Assembly (NCBI GenBank): GCA_027946365.1
Contig: JAPEUQ010000005.1
Span: 1,488,001-1,552,000 of the forward strand
Length of the DNA: 64,000 nucleotides
Origin: Kalmusia sp. IMI 367209
Taxonomy: Eukaryota; Ascomycota; Dothideomycetes; Pleosporales; Didymosphaeriaceae
Direction: 5' to 3'
Shown piece after piece: positions 32,620 to 43,898 of the stretch (position 1 is the first letter of the stretch; the number at the start of each line of letters is the position of its first letter). The position numbers and the translations under genes were made by a program. Under the pieces are notes generated by a model. The model saw only the letters and a list, made by a program, of their open reading frames with translations. It was not told the DNA's origin and ran no database searches.

Positions 32620-34277
32620 ATGGAAAAATTTGACCATGATAGTTTCGATACAGTACTAGAGGATGCATTTATAGAAGGGAGGCAGACATTCAATGATATG
32701 CTGTGTGATAGGGAAGAGGATAAAGTGTGGATATCCAATCGAGCATCTCTCCAAGACGTTATTCAAGCCGTTAGCGTGGCACGGGACAAATACCACACCA
32801 AACGAACTTCTAAAGCTTGGAAATGGCTGACCCAATTATCTGGAAGAGTGAATTACTACGGCTCGATTCTAGATGTTCTGGTTCAGCATCATCCTGAATA
32901 TGCCGCCTTGGTGTGGGGTGCTATGAAAGTACTCTTTGTGGTAAGAGATCTCACAAATGTCGAGTCCCACCCTTAACATCGACTGGTAGGGCGTTCAGAA
33001 TCACGAAGAGTCCGTCCATCAGCTTTCGAAGGCCCTATATCAATTCGCCGATTATTTGCCCAGACAAGAATTAAAGCTCATCCTTTACCCCTCACTTCAG
33101 ATGCAACAAGCTGTTGCGAAACTTTACTCGAAGCTCATTCATTTCATGGTCCATGCTATGCGCTGGTACCAAAAGGGCAAAGCACGACGGGCTATCGGAG
33201 CTATCGTCAAACCTTTCGCACTTGGTTTTCAAGAGCAGCTAAGTGAGATCAATGAGCTGTCCAGGAGTGTGGATGAGATTGCAAACACCGCAGCCCAAGC
33301 GGAGTTGCGAGCGGTCCACGCTAAGGTCGAAGAAGCCAACAAAGAGCTCAAGCTGGCACGTCTAGAGATCAAGCGACTTGGAGAAATTGTTTCATGTGAA
33401 GCCGATCGAGTCTTCCAAGTTGCTTCCTGTACGGTCACTGACCATCTTCACTTGAACATGCTGACCTTTCAAAGGTACACAATCCTTGTCATCGCAAATA
33501 CAGCTGGATGTCCGTATGCAACATACAATGATCAGAACCGTTCAACTCAATCAAGTCATGTCAGCGCCTTTCATGGCCGACATTCCTTCCTCCGGTCACA
33601 GCTTGCAGTACTGCTCTACATTTGCTCGAAGGCAGCCGCAAACTGTGACACTTTCACAATCAGAAATTGAGACCCTTCGCAACTGTTCAATAGATGTCGA
33701 CATATCCTACCTAGTCATGGAGACCCGAGATCAAAAATACGCTAAGATTCTCCTCCTCAACCTACTGCAGCAAATTCAAACCGCTAATAGACCAATAATC
33801 TGGGCTCTACGTTTTCCAAATTTCCTCGATCGGTCTCCATGCATTGAAGACATGCTGCGGATTCTTGTCCTGCATGCTCTTGAAATCAATAGCAACGCAC
33901 TAGCTCTAAACGACTTCCCAGTCACTTTGTCTAGCCTCCGTGCCGCCTCAACCCAGGAGGACTGGCTATCGATACTAAACCGCTCCCTTGCCGGTCTTGA
34001 GGAAGTCTACATTGTCGTTGATCCCGATTTACTTCGCTTTACTGCCCAGGACAATTCCTGCACAGCTGCAGATGTCTTACTAGCTCTCAAGAATAGCATA
34101 ACAAGCACACGTCTTAAGATTATTGTGTCTTCCTTTGGTATCAACAAAGGATACTTTGCACGGAATTCAGTTGCTGGAACGTGGAAGGTGATCAGGACTG
34201 GTGACGAGCAACGCCAGAGACTAGCGAAGATGAAAAGACAACATCTCGCTCGAGTGCGTAAGATAAAGAAGTCATAG
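32620..34277 (+). CDS. DUF7708-type protein, NLR-like N-terminal domain without NACHT
   Basis: Three exons, 32620..32940, 32990..33428 and 33475..34277, give 520 residues. Introns of 49 and 46 nt have GTAAGA/GTACGG donors; the second (branch GCTGAC, acceptor CAAAG) is what joins the two frames. The N-terminal 220 residues carry the pattern AALVWGAMKVLFVGVQNHEESV and a following helical bundle, which I recognise as the DUF7708 region found at the N terminus of many fungal STAND/NLR proteins. A long amphipathic coiled-coil segment follows (about 200-250: AELRAVHAKVEEANKELKLA). The C-terminal half has features of a P-loop-like or regulatory fold (IIWALRFPNFLDRSPCIEDM, VYIVVDPDLL), but I see no Walker A motif and no repeat domain. 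The protein could be a truncated or adaptor-like relative of fungal NLRs; that reading is inference. Confidence 0.78.
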
Positions 34278-35464
34278 CTCTTGCTGAAGGATATCGGACT
34301 TTTATACTCTTTTGCTGTGAGCTGAGAAGCAAAAAGCAGGTTGTTATTATCGGTCTTGTCTTCAACCTCGTATGACAACAGTAGAAACAAATATACCTCA
34401 TTATCGGATGTCAAAAGCTACCTGAATACCAGGCGAGTTTTGAGACCAACAAATCAATACGATTGTGCTTGACCACACGGTTTCACGAGACTACCTGTAT
34501 GGACGATTGGGACCGACTCCAGCTTCATTAACATCCCCAGCGATTCACCACCCCAAACGCCCAATGAAACTAGTAGAGAATTTAATGATTTAAGAGATGC
34601 TCGAGTAGGGTCAATTTAATATAGCATTTATGAAAGACTATTGCGCCGTGGTAAACGAGTCATCTTACACACACAGACTTTTGGAGAGCCTAACAGAACC
34701 ACCTTCTTAGATGTATTCATCTTTACACCTACCTACGAGTAACTACCAAGAGGTAAAAGCAACGACTTACGATTGGGCTCAAGAAACGAACCCACTTAAC
34801 CTAGGAGCTATTTTCATCCCAACTACGTCCTGGGCTGCTAGCGAGCTTGAGTCTATTGGGTATTAATCCTTCGAGTTGGACCTGCCAAATTAGGAAGCCG
34901 GAATTCCGATATGTACTTGTCGCAAAAAAAGAATATACGATGTGCGACGGTTGTTGTCGCGAGGTGCCCCTATGCAATTGGCACAAGGAACATAGTTGGG
35001 TGTTCTCTTCTCAGATGGTCGGAGTGGCTGTGTGCATGTAACAGAATTCGCCCTGTTGCCCCGTTTCACATAGATTGGCTTACTCGACCGGTGCAGCCTG
35101 AAGGGGCCGAAATGAGAGCAACATAGCTAAGTCGAAAAGCTTAATCAACAAGAATACTTTCCATTACTCCTCTTGAATTCATTATAGAGCCATTTTCGGT
35201 AGTCCTTGACAAAATGATGCGCACAGTTGTGCTAACTTCGGTCGCATCCTCTGGTACATACCATTTTGTGCGGCTGCAGAATGGGATGACTTCACAAATA
35301 ATCTAGCGACCGACCTTGTTCGTGCCCTATAATCCTGTCAATCCAATTTCTATACTTGCTTATATAACGGATATCAGGCACCATTAATTCAACTCTTTGG
35401 AGAACAAGTCAGCAAGCAATTCCTCAGCGAGTCGATCGACATATAGGACAACATCATCTTTGCC
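34278..35464. other. Intergenic, promoter of ankyrin gene
   Basis: 1.2 kb with only random short frames. A TATA box candidate lies at 35361. Confidence 0.55.
35361..35367 (+). promoter_or_regulatory. TATA-box candidate for the ankyrin gene
   Basis: TATATAA about 100 nt upstream of the ATG at 35465, a usual spacing for fungal TATA promoters. Confidence 0.4.
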
Positions 35465-38400
35465 ATGGCGCCTCTCGGCATTCTAACCGCTGTCGTATCA
35501 GCAATTAGGATTCGCGGAAATGCTTCACTAAAAGCTTTCATTGGTCGAGCTCAGGAAAGTGCTGGAACTGCCGAGCTAGAGTTATTGTCTAGTACATCGG
35601 AGACAGTTGGTGAACTGTATAATGAGGGTGGTGTTGCACGGGTGTTTGGAAGACCACAAATTCTTGAAGTTTGTTGTCGGGAAGCGACTGATGATGTGGC
35701 ATACTCTGGAGAAGATAAGGACGGAAACTTCAATTACACAGCGAACATTGAACTGTTCTCAGAGACCGAGAATGCAAGCTGGAGAATCGTAAAACGATCT
35801 AAAATGGATGGTGATGTTGAAGAGAGACTAGTGAGGGCACATCTTCCGCCTAACCTCTCATTGAACATTGGTGTCAGAAGACTCCACCGTAGATGGTACA
35901 TTACTACTGCTACATTTGCTGTAGTAATACAGACTGGTAAGTAGTTCCTCACGCAACTAATGGTCTTCAAATTGATGCCAAATACACGCGGATTCACAGA
36001 AATGCTGATAGCCAAAAGGCGTTCTCATATATGCTTGCTTTGCTACTTATCACTACCCCGAACGTTTCGTGGAAGACGACTTTGTGGCACCATCTTATGG
36101 ACTACCATTCACGATTGCAGGCACGGTACTTCTCTGCTTTGGTGTATTCCTCTGTGCACGAATAATCGAACAAAGCACGGATGAGGTTTATTACAAACAA
36201 AAAGATGGCTCTTTAAGCACTATCTACTGGATTCAGCCTGGCGGTCAAAAGATTGGTGATCAGGTTTTTGGCTCCTTCATCGGAAAAAGTAAACGTAGAT
36301 CCTATATCCGTTCGACAAGAAACACCGCCAGTGCTGGCGAACCGCAACTCTGGATCGCTGTAACCTCATCGATGATCGGATTTGCGCTGCAATTCATCGG
36401 CTTGCGTGCTATACATCCCTCCGTCACGCTAGCGCAGCTCGGGTCTACTCTGTTGATGGCGATAATCCGAGCAGGCCTTCGCACACAACGTATGAAAAGT
36501 GATCATGTTCTCAACGACACAAAGGTGCCCACAAACCATGAGTTGGATTTTCTCTCCAGCTACATTGGAAGGGTTCAGCAATTGTCCGTTTCTCGATCTC
36601 AAAAGGTCGAGTTGCTAGGTACGATTTTCTTTATATCCGATGCAAGACAAATTAGCTCTGAACGTTCTATAAAATGACTTCGGTAGTGCTTACTGACACG
36701 TTGGCAACAGAATCAATCACACCCAATCAAAAGTTGAGTCCTGTATCACGTTCAATGAAGATCAGAGCTCGTCTTGCTCGCCTGATTGAAGATGATGGTG
36801 GCTCAGCATGGAAGAACCTACCTGCTCGCGAAACGGCCCTTCAATTACAAACAGTGATTGAAAATACGCTAGGTGCCTTATCAAACCAAGTTGGTGTGTA
36901 TCAGGATGAGGAAATGACTTGGTACTTGCCAATCACCATTCGCGGTACCGCCTCAACAGAAGAAGGGCAACATCTTCGAACCAATACTGAAGCTTTTTAT
37001 CTTCGTTTGCGTAAAGAGAAGGGAAGATTGTGGCGAGTAGACAGTGCTGAACTTGAAGCCTTGATTGGTCTATGGACCTATTTTGACGACGGTCACAGCG
37101 AGAGAATGAAGCCATTTACGGCTACTGCAAGACTCATAGATATTGTTGAAGTGCCAACCTTGAACAAGAAGCAGCTCAGTCACGTTCGGATGTGTCATGA
37201 GATTTGGATTCAAAGAAGGTCGACTTTGACAGAGGCAAAGTTACAATCGGTTAGTTCAAACTTCTTGTGGCGTTCCCTCTTATGTTAGTTGAGAATCCTA
37301 CAGGTGGACCTAGATACACACGATGAAAGAGAATGGATATTAGAGGATACGTCGTTACCCCAACCGTTTGGTTGGCAGACAACTCAGCACCCCACCCCTT
37401 CTACGAAGAACAGAACAGCCACGGCGTTGTTCGTCCTGTCTCAGAGCTCAACGCTCTCTATGTGCGCTCAAGATATATATATCGCGTTATTGGCGGCTGC
37501 TTTCGAAAAATTTCGACGGCCAAGGATCGATAACGAAACTACAAATCGTGTGGACCCGCAGTTCCGAACTGGTAACCTACTTCTAGAGAATACGTTATTG
37601 AGAAGACTAGCTGAAGACTTTGAACAAAGTGGAATCGGTTCTGAAGAGGACGCTTACGCCTGCATTGTTCCAGTTATGCTACGGAAGTTTGGAACTCTAG
37701 GCATCGGCTATGTATTTCCTGTTGTTAGAGCAGCGATAGAAGACTATCGGACGAACAACGCGTGGGAAGCAGCTGAGATCTGGTCGCAGTGGCTGTGTGA
37801 CGTTCCTAACCTCCCACAAGACCAGGCACTTCAACACTTCGAGATACTTGGACAACTGTATCATTTGGCTTGTCGCAGCGATACGACCGAAGGAAGAGCT
37901 ATAGGCTTCAAGGGAATTCACAAAATGCTTCAAAACCAGGCCACGGACACAGGACTCAACCCAGCCAGGGCAAACATTGCTCGCAAGTATGGTTGGTTAG
38001 CGCTTCGAATAGCTGCGTTTCGTAGTACAGGTGAGTTTTCGAGCAATATCTCGATCATGTACCACTCACAGCTAAACCGAAATAGATGAGGCTACCCTAA
38101 TAGCTTCCTTGGATGATCAATGGAATTGGAGAGATATAACACCAAGCTACACAGAGGGCAGACACTCGGACGATCCTTTACACATTAATGCTGCAATATT
38201 TACTCGGCGAACCCGGATTGAATCTCAACCAGAGCGACGAGGCCGGACGCGGCGCCCTTTCATGGGCAGCGGAGAAAGGACATTACGACTTCGCAGCACT
38301 TCTGATCAGAAGTGGCGCAGATCCGAATTGGGCTGATCGCAACCAGTTCCCTCCTTTAGTATATGCGGCCGAGAGACGCAAGGTGGATCTTGTCGCTCTT

Positions 38401-39162
38401 CTGCTGAAAGACACGGATCCTCAGTGGATGATCTGTGCCATCAAAGATACCGGAGTGACCCTCTTGATGATTGTGGCTGAAAAGGGATACGCTGATGTGG
38501 ACGAGCTCTTCTTGGAACGTCTCTCCACCAAAAATTTGGCCTCTAAAATCAACATATGGGATTACGAAGGCAACACTGCATTGATGAGAGCCGGAATGAG
38601 GGGACAGAGAGACTCGGTCCAGTCTCTCCTCAAAGAAGGAGCGGATGCCAACATCAAAAACAATGAGGGGGGTACAGTGTTGCATTTGGCTGCAACAAGG
38701 AATCAGAAAGAAGTAGTTCAGCTACTATTAGGCGATGTCAAGCCTCTTTGGAAACAGAAACATCCATTGATCAAAATTAACGAATCAAATATAGCAGGAC
38801 GAACTGCACTTATGTGTGCCGTCAAAAAAGGGTATGGGGAGATGGTGCAAATACTGCTAGATGGAAAGGCGGATGTGAACTTGACCGACTATCAAGGACG
38901 GACAGCACTGCACCTTGCTGTGGATGAGGGTCATAGGGATGTAGTGGAGCTACTTTTACTCTACGGAACTGGAAGAACAGCAGATGCGAAGGGAATTACA
39001 CCATGGTCTCTGGCGAAAAACCACCACTGGCCATGGTCCGAAGATCTTTTTGAAACCCTAAAAGGTCCTGCAGATAACAATTCGCGGACGTACGCGAGCT
39101 CGCTATCAAGGGTGATATATGACTCCCAGGACATGAAGGCCTTCAACATCGAGTCATTATAA
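35465..39162 (+). CDS. Membrane-anchored ankyrin-repeat protein with one apparent frame break
   Basis: Exons 35465..35936, 36019..36618, 36711..37249, 37304..38030 and 38086..39162 would code about 1137 residues. The N-terminal part (MAPLGILTAVVSAIRIRG, the block GGVARVFGRPQILEV) and two to four hydrophobic helices (YGLPFTIAGTVLLCFGVFLC; PQLWIAVTSSMIGFALQFIG) match a recurrent fungal family with a membrane-linked N terminus and C-terminal ankyrins. Ankyrin repeats run from about residue 820 to the end (GRGALSWAAEKGHYDFAALL; GRTALMCAVKKGYGEMVQIL; GRTALHLAVDEGHRDVVELL). All four introns join in phase. Inside exon 5 the frame moves by one base between 38173 and 38190 (tttacacattaatg): upstream DDQWNWRDITPSYTEG and downstream MLQYLLGEPGLNLNQ are both good coding sequence. 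There is no GT in the stretch, so no intron explains it. Unrepaired, the protein stops at 38336 before the repeats. Confidence 0.78.
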
Positions 39163-40713
39163 CTCTCAATGCAGATACCCTCAGTGTGGAGGGAGTTGTA
39201 CGAGTCGGGTAGTGTTCTGCCATAACGCCTCTCCCCCCTCCCCCCTTGAAATTGAACCTTTAATTCAACAGATGGCTCAAAAATTTCCACCTTATAGCCC
39301 ATACTTCAATGACAACTTTTTCGTAATCCATACTTTACCTCTCAAGAAGAGAAGAAACGGTTCAACATAAGAGAGCTCACTCGCAAGGAAGTCTTGTGGC
39401 AAGTACAGAAGAGTCTTGGCACATCGTGCACAGTTCTCGATGTATGGGAGAAGTAGTTCAGCGTGAAGCTTCGAGAGGGATAAGGTTTGGACATGTCAGT
39501 TGTTTTAGTAACCATCTTGCTTGTAAACCCTCTGAATAGATACGGGCGAGGACTACTAAGTGAGCGACCAATCAAACCTTCGCAAAGTTGCCGGCGACCT
39601 CGGTTCGTATCCGAGATCTAAACGGCTAACTCCCGAGACCCAATCGCCAACGCCAAGGCGAGCCGACGCACCTGATTGGACATGACCTCGAGGGGTTCAT
39701 CATTGCAAATTCGAATGAGTAACAAGACCTGGCCATATCCAGGCCGATGGGCGATTTACAAGCTGAAAGTTCGAAAGCCCGAAAGCCAAGGACCCACGTA
39801 AACACAGCATAGTGGCAGAGATCTCTGTGGGGACATATACAAACCCGCGCCTGCAGTAGCTCTCTAATGGAATTCATTGAGTAGTGTGCATGCTGTCGAC
39901 TAAGAGATACTCCCGGCTTTCACGAACCATGCGTACTGATAATGTCTATTACCATAGCATATTATTTTTCCTTCGCCACTGCTCGTATAGAGCTTCTCGA
40001 TTTGACATAAAATACATCTAACCAGTAACATACTTCCACCCATTACTGAAAACAGTACAGGCGTCGTTGTTAATTCTAGCTCTCTTGCCACAAGTGAAAT
40101 GTACAAAATCCCCAGCAAACCCGTCCAACTCACAGGAAGGCGCCTTAATCGCTGTGACCATGCATGGCTTCCACTTTCTGATAGCCTTCCATGTTAATGA
40201 CTGTCTTGAACGTATTCCTAATACTGTGTCTTATAGAGCCCAACAGTACAAAGTTACATTAAATGTGGCAGTGCTATTGGGCAAACCTAGAAATTTACGT
40301 TGATTGGCAGTATACAAAACACCAAAATAGACACACTAGTGAAAGTCCAACGGAATTAGAGGAATAAACAGAGGGCACATCACCGGCCCATCTAGTACTG
40401 AAAGGAGTGGAGGTACTTTACACAATTCCTTACAAAGCCCGAGATTGCTCCAGCGTGTTGCCCACACAGCCAACTTAATTGGGTGTATTGGGGTAGTCAA
40501 ATTGATAGCCATCAAGCACCTCCATTTTTCGACCTCATGTCCCCTAACGGATTAAAAGTATCCGTAATTACGGTATCGTTAACGAGTATATCACTTTTTT
40601 CAAATTATACGGTGAGATCAAGAAAAAGATTGTGTCCTCGATCCGTTTGGTATCGTCTGCTTTGGCAACCCGGAGGGTACCCTGCTGCGGCAACTCTACC
40701 ATTTTTGATTACC
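39163..40713. other. Intergenic between convergent genes
   Basis: 1.55 kb, rather AT-rich, without credible frames, RNA genes or repeat ends. A T-arm-like hairpin near 39597 was considered as a tRNA and rejected. Confidence 0.5.
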
Positions 40714-43546
40714 TCATAACAGACTAGATATGGGATAACCAGCTTCAGCGTCACCTGTAACAGTAGAAGGTTGCATGAAGCTTTCTAAGTCGAAATCCCA
40801 GGTCTCCATAAAGGGAGCGTGGCTCATTTCGTCGTCATGGTAAGGGTGATGCCAAGGCCTGGCTGACTCGGTATTGCTATCATCATTCAAACCGTGTATG
40901 TGTCTTCTAGACTGCGTTTCTTGCCTCGGCATTGTGATTTCTGTTGCTGCCGTAGTGCTGCGGACCAGGTCATTCTGAGAGGAAGGCTCCGACGGCGCAG
41001 GCTGAACAGGAGTAGCTAGCGAACCTAAAGTCAATCAAATTATCCAAAGATACATAACGCAATAATAGTATTTGAATACTTACCAGTGCATGGAAATAAG
41101 CTACGCTGGCGCAAAGCACATAGTGAATGTAAATACTGCCCCGCCAGCGGGTGGCTTTCCTTCATGCCGTTCAACATGCGAAGGCAGCCCTCCCAGGTGG
41201 CCTTTAATCTACTCGAGTCAAGCTGAAATTCAGAGGTTTGTGTGCATTCAGCAAGAATCAGGATGATAGCACAAGTTAAGAGGTCTAGATCAATCGATTA
41301 GCCTGGCGAAGGCTTATAAGCGGAATTGGAAAGCGGGATTACAGAATAGAGTATACCACCACGGACCGATGGCATGTTCGTTCATGGCTTTCTCCATCAA
41401 CTCGACAAGGTCGCATGCCGTTCTGACGCAGCTTATAGCGCAATGGAGTTGTATTGATGTAGAGAAACCCGTCTCCTTTCGTCGACTCCAATGAGTAGAC
41501 CGATCGCCTTGTCGTCGCCCTTGTCTTGTCGCACGCGCCAGGCTGCAGTATCTAGTAAAGCTTGGACGATAGAGAAGAACTCTCATGTGCAATACCCTAA
41601 AACAATTAGTATCTAGGGAAGGGCTTTGAAATAAGCAAGCTGACCTTGCATGGAGGACATTTGACTGTCTCTTTGCCATTTGACTGGCTCCACCTTCTGT
41701 TTCATTGGCATGGACCCACTGGAGCGTGTCTGGCAATGAGTTTTCAAAGTCTTCAAGGAGCGAATCAAGATGAGAGATGGTATTAAAATATTCGTGCTTC
41801 GCAACCTGCACTTGGGAGCTACTCGAGAATGGGTTGGAACGCGATGTTGGATGGTAGATGTACTCCAAAATCAAACCTAAAAGTTTCACTAGCTTCATGT
41901 TTTCATGATTAAACATGTTGATTGCAGGTATGCCTTCAGGTTGCTCGAGAATTTTATCCTGTTGAAGGGAAAAGTACTCGTCGTCGACTGGACGAGGTAA
42001 TGGTACGCAATTAACAGTACACATCGGAGGACGACCCAGAGTCATACCCACGGTCCTCGGAGAAAGGTCAGTAAGATCACCTGAAAATGCTAATTTGAGT
42101 TTTCACCTACATTTCCATGTGCACACAGCCGTACCACACTCGTCGTCGGATCTCAGTCTCGATACTGGAATCATCATCGCAGGCTTTGTTCGACTGTAGC
42201 CCCAGTCCAACTGCCATACGACACGCTAGCCCGACAACATCCCAGCACTGCGTAGGATAGTGGGTGCAAAGTAGGTATTGGGCAACGAGTAACAGAGCCT
42301 GTACCTCTGCGACACTGCCGTGGTGAAGAATTTTTGCAGGAAGCAGATCACTCATTCTTTCGTAAAACATAGCCGATGCTGCTTCTCTCTCGTCAGTGGG
42401 GAGATCTGAGAACTCGCAGCCCAAAGCAAACATTGCATTGAGTGCACAAAAGAACACGCGACGTGGGCATTCACAACCACCTAGGCCAATGTCAGGTAAA
42501 CCATCCAGTCTCCTGTATCCTTCATCATGCGCAGCCCATAACAAGGTATATTCTGCTCTAAATCCATGGGAATAGGTCCAAGGGTAGAAAATATGAACCT
42601 CAGAGTAGTATTGGCTCAAGAGCTTGTCGGCAATCTCGCGTGGAGGAAGTGCGTACCGCGATTGAAGCATTGGGATTATTTGACTCCCCGATGAACTTTT
42701 GCAGTTCTCAGTCGTTGAGTAGGATGGTCGGGTCTTGGGGCGTTGGAAGCTGTTATCATGGTCACCACACTCAAATGGAGTGTTTGCCACATCTTTTGCC
42801 AGTGACAACAATGACGACTCGCCGTAGAATTCAGGTCTCCGAATTAACAGCTTATTTTGCGGAGGAATTGCAGCGCCCATAGCACTTATAGGGCTTGGAC
42901 TGTGGGGTTCTTCAACAGTTCCGCGCCAAGGCGAACAGGTACCTTCATCGGTGCTGGAAAGAGGCTGCTGGCGGACACTCGAGCAAGCTTGTGTTGGAGG
43001 TAGGATTGCCAAAGTGGATGTCGTAGGATAAGGAGCCCATCGTGACTTGTAGGGCGGATCGCGCCGACATGTAGATCCTGTTGATGTAGATGCGGGAGCA
43101 GCGTTGACCCTACTTTGGGGTTCTAGAGTTTCAGACCTCCTGCCTTGGTGATTGTTTCGTTCCCCAGTACTATTTGCAGAATCTCTAGCAGCATGCTGAA
43201 GTTCGGCAACTTGTCGTCGTAGGCTAGCAATGTACCTGCGAATGGTCAGTGCCCATCTTGACTTGATCATTCGTCACATAACCGTGACTAGACCATTAGC
43301 AATATGCAATAGGGCAACTTGCTCTTGCTCGCTAAGAGACTTTGCACCGGTTGCAAGTATTCTATAGAGGCAGTCTGTCTTTCCGCCGTCGCGCTTCTCA
43401 CACTGCCCGCAGACGGGCTTTCGTCCATCACAGCGTACCTTGCGCTCCCTGCAGCCGTCACAAGCGAGTGCAACCCTCTTCCTTCGCGCAGGTGTGATGG
43501 CTTCCTCCGAAAATGAGTGGTCGAGCTGCCGGGTATTCTGGCTCAT
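40714..43546 (-). CDS. Zn2Cys6 transcription factor with fungal_trans domain
   Basis: Six minus-strand exons: 43546..43278, 43235..42111, 42055..41645, 41596..41343, 41284..41084 and 41024..40714, total 856 residues. Introns are 42-59 nt and all phases agree. The binuclear zinc cluster is at residues 29-59 (Cys 29, 32, 39, 46, 49, 59; spacing C-x2-C-x6-C-x6-C-x2-C-x9-C), followed by a predicted coiled-coil dimerisation segment (YIASLRRQVAELQHA). The middle domain has the fungal_trans hallmarks YYSEVHIFYPW, RRRVWYGCV and MTLGRPPM. The C terminus is acidic and polar, as in activation domains. The gene is divergent from the nitrilase with 352 bp between start codons, so it is a strong candidate regulator of that gene and of itself. 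Confidence 0.88.
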
Positions 43547-43592
43547 GAGGGGAATGATTGGCCAATCGAAATACCTGTGGTACGTAAATCCT

Positions 43593-43608
43593 TGCCGAGG
43601 TCACGGCA
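43593..43608. promoter_or_regulatory. Everted zinc-cluster site candidate TGCCG-N6-CGGCA
   Basis: Perfect 5-bp arms separated by six bases, 47 nt upstream of the regulator start codon. Zn2Cys6 dimers commonly bind CGG half-sites in inverted, everted or direct orientation, so autoregulation is a reasonable inference. Confidence 0.45.
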
Positions 43609-43752
43609 GTGACCCGTTCACGAATTTGTCGAATTGCTTTCACCACGATTGGATGGTTGAGTGCAGTATGACAGTTGTTCTTCTGGTGGGGTAATCTACA
43701 TTTCCACGCGGCACAGTCCCGGCGAATTAAGCAACTTCTAGTAAAGCTCTCA

Positions 43753-43799
43753 CGGCTCTCCTTCGGGGCATGCGGCAAGATACCGGCATTATCTAACGG
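43753..43799 (+). promoter_or_regulatory. Cluster of five direct CGG triplets upstream of nitrilase
   Basis: CGG starts at 43753, 43764, 43773, 43784 and 43797, all in the same orientation, 100-146 nt before the nitrilase ATG. Start-to-start spacing is 11, 9, 11 and 13 bases. Confidence 0.4.
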
Positions 43800-43898
43800 C
43801 ACTCGATAAGAGCGCGTTTGGCGTTCACGAAAACACATAAGAACGCGTTCGACCACGACACCAGATCATCAGCACTTGGTCCAGAATTACAGTTCATA

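Larger units (their letters stand above)
43547..43898. promoter_or_regulatory. Shared divergent promoter of Zn2Cys6 regulator and nitrilase
   Basis: 352 bp between two start codons. It holds an everted CCG/CGG palindrome near the regulator and a cluster of CGG triplets near the nitrilase, both listed separately. Confidence 0.55.

Noticed and set aside
37250..37303. Whether the ankyrin gene is two separate genes
   Set aside because: Splice signals and phases join exons 3 and 4 in frame, and the combined architecture matches a known fungal family.
39590..39620. Stem-loop ctcgg-ttcgtat-ccgag that resembles a tRNA T-arm
   Set aside because: No anticodon arm or acceptor-stem pairing is found at the expected distance.
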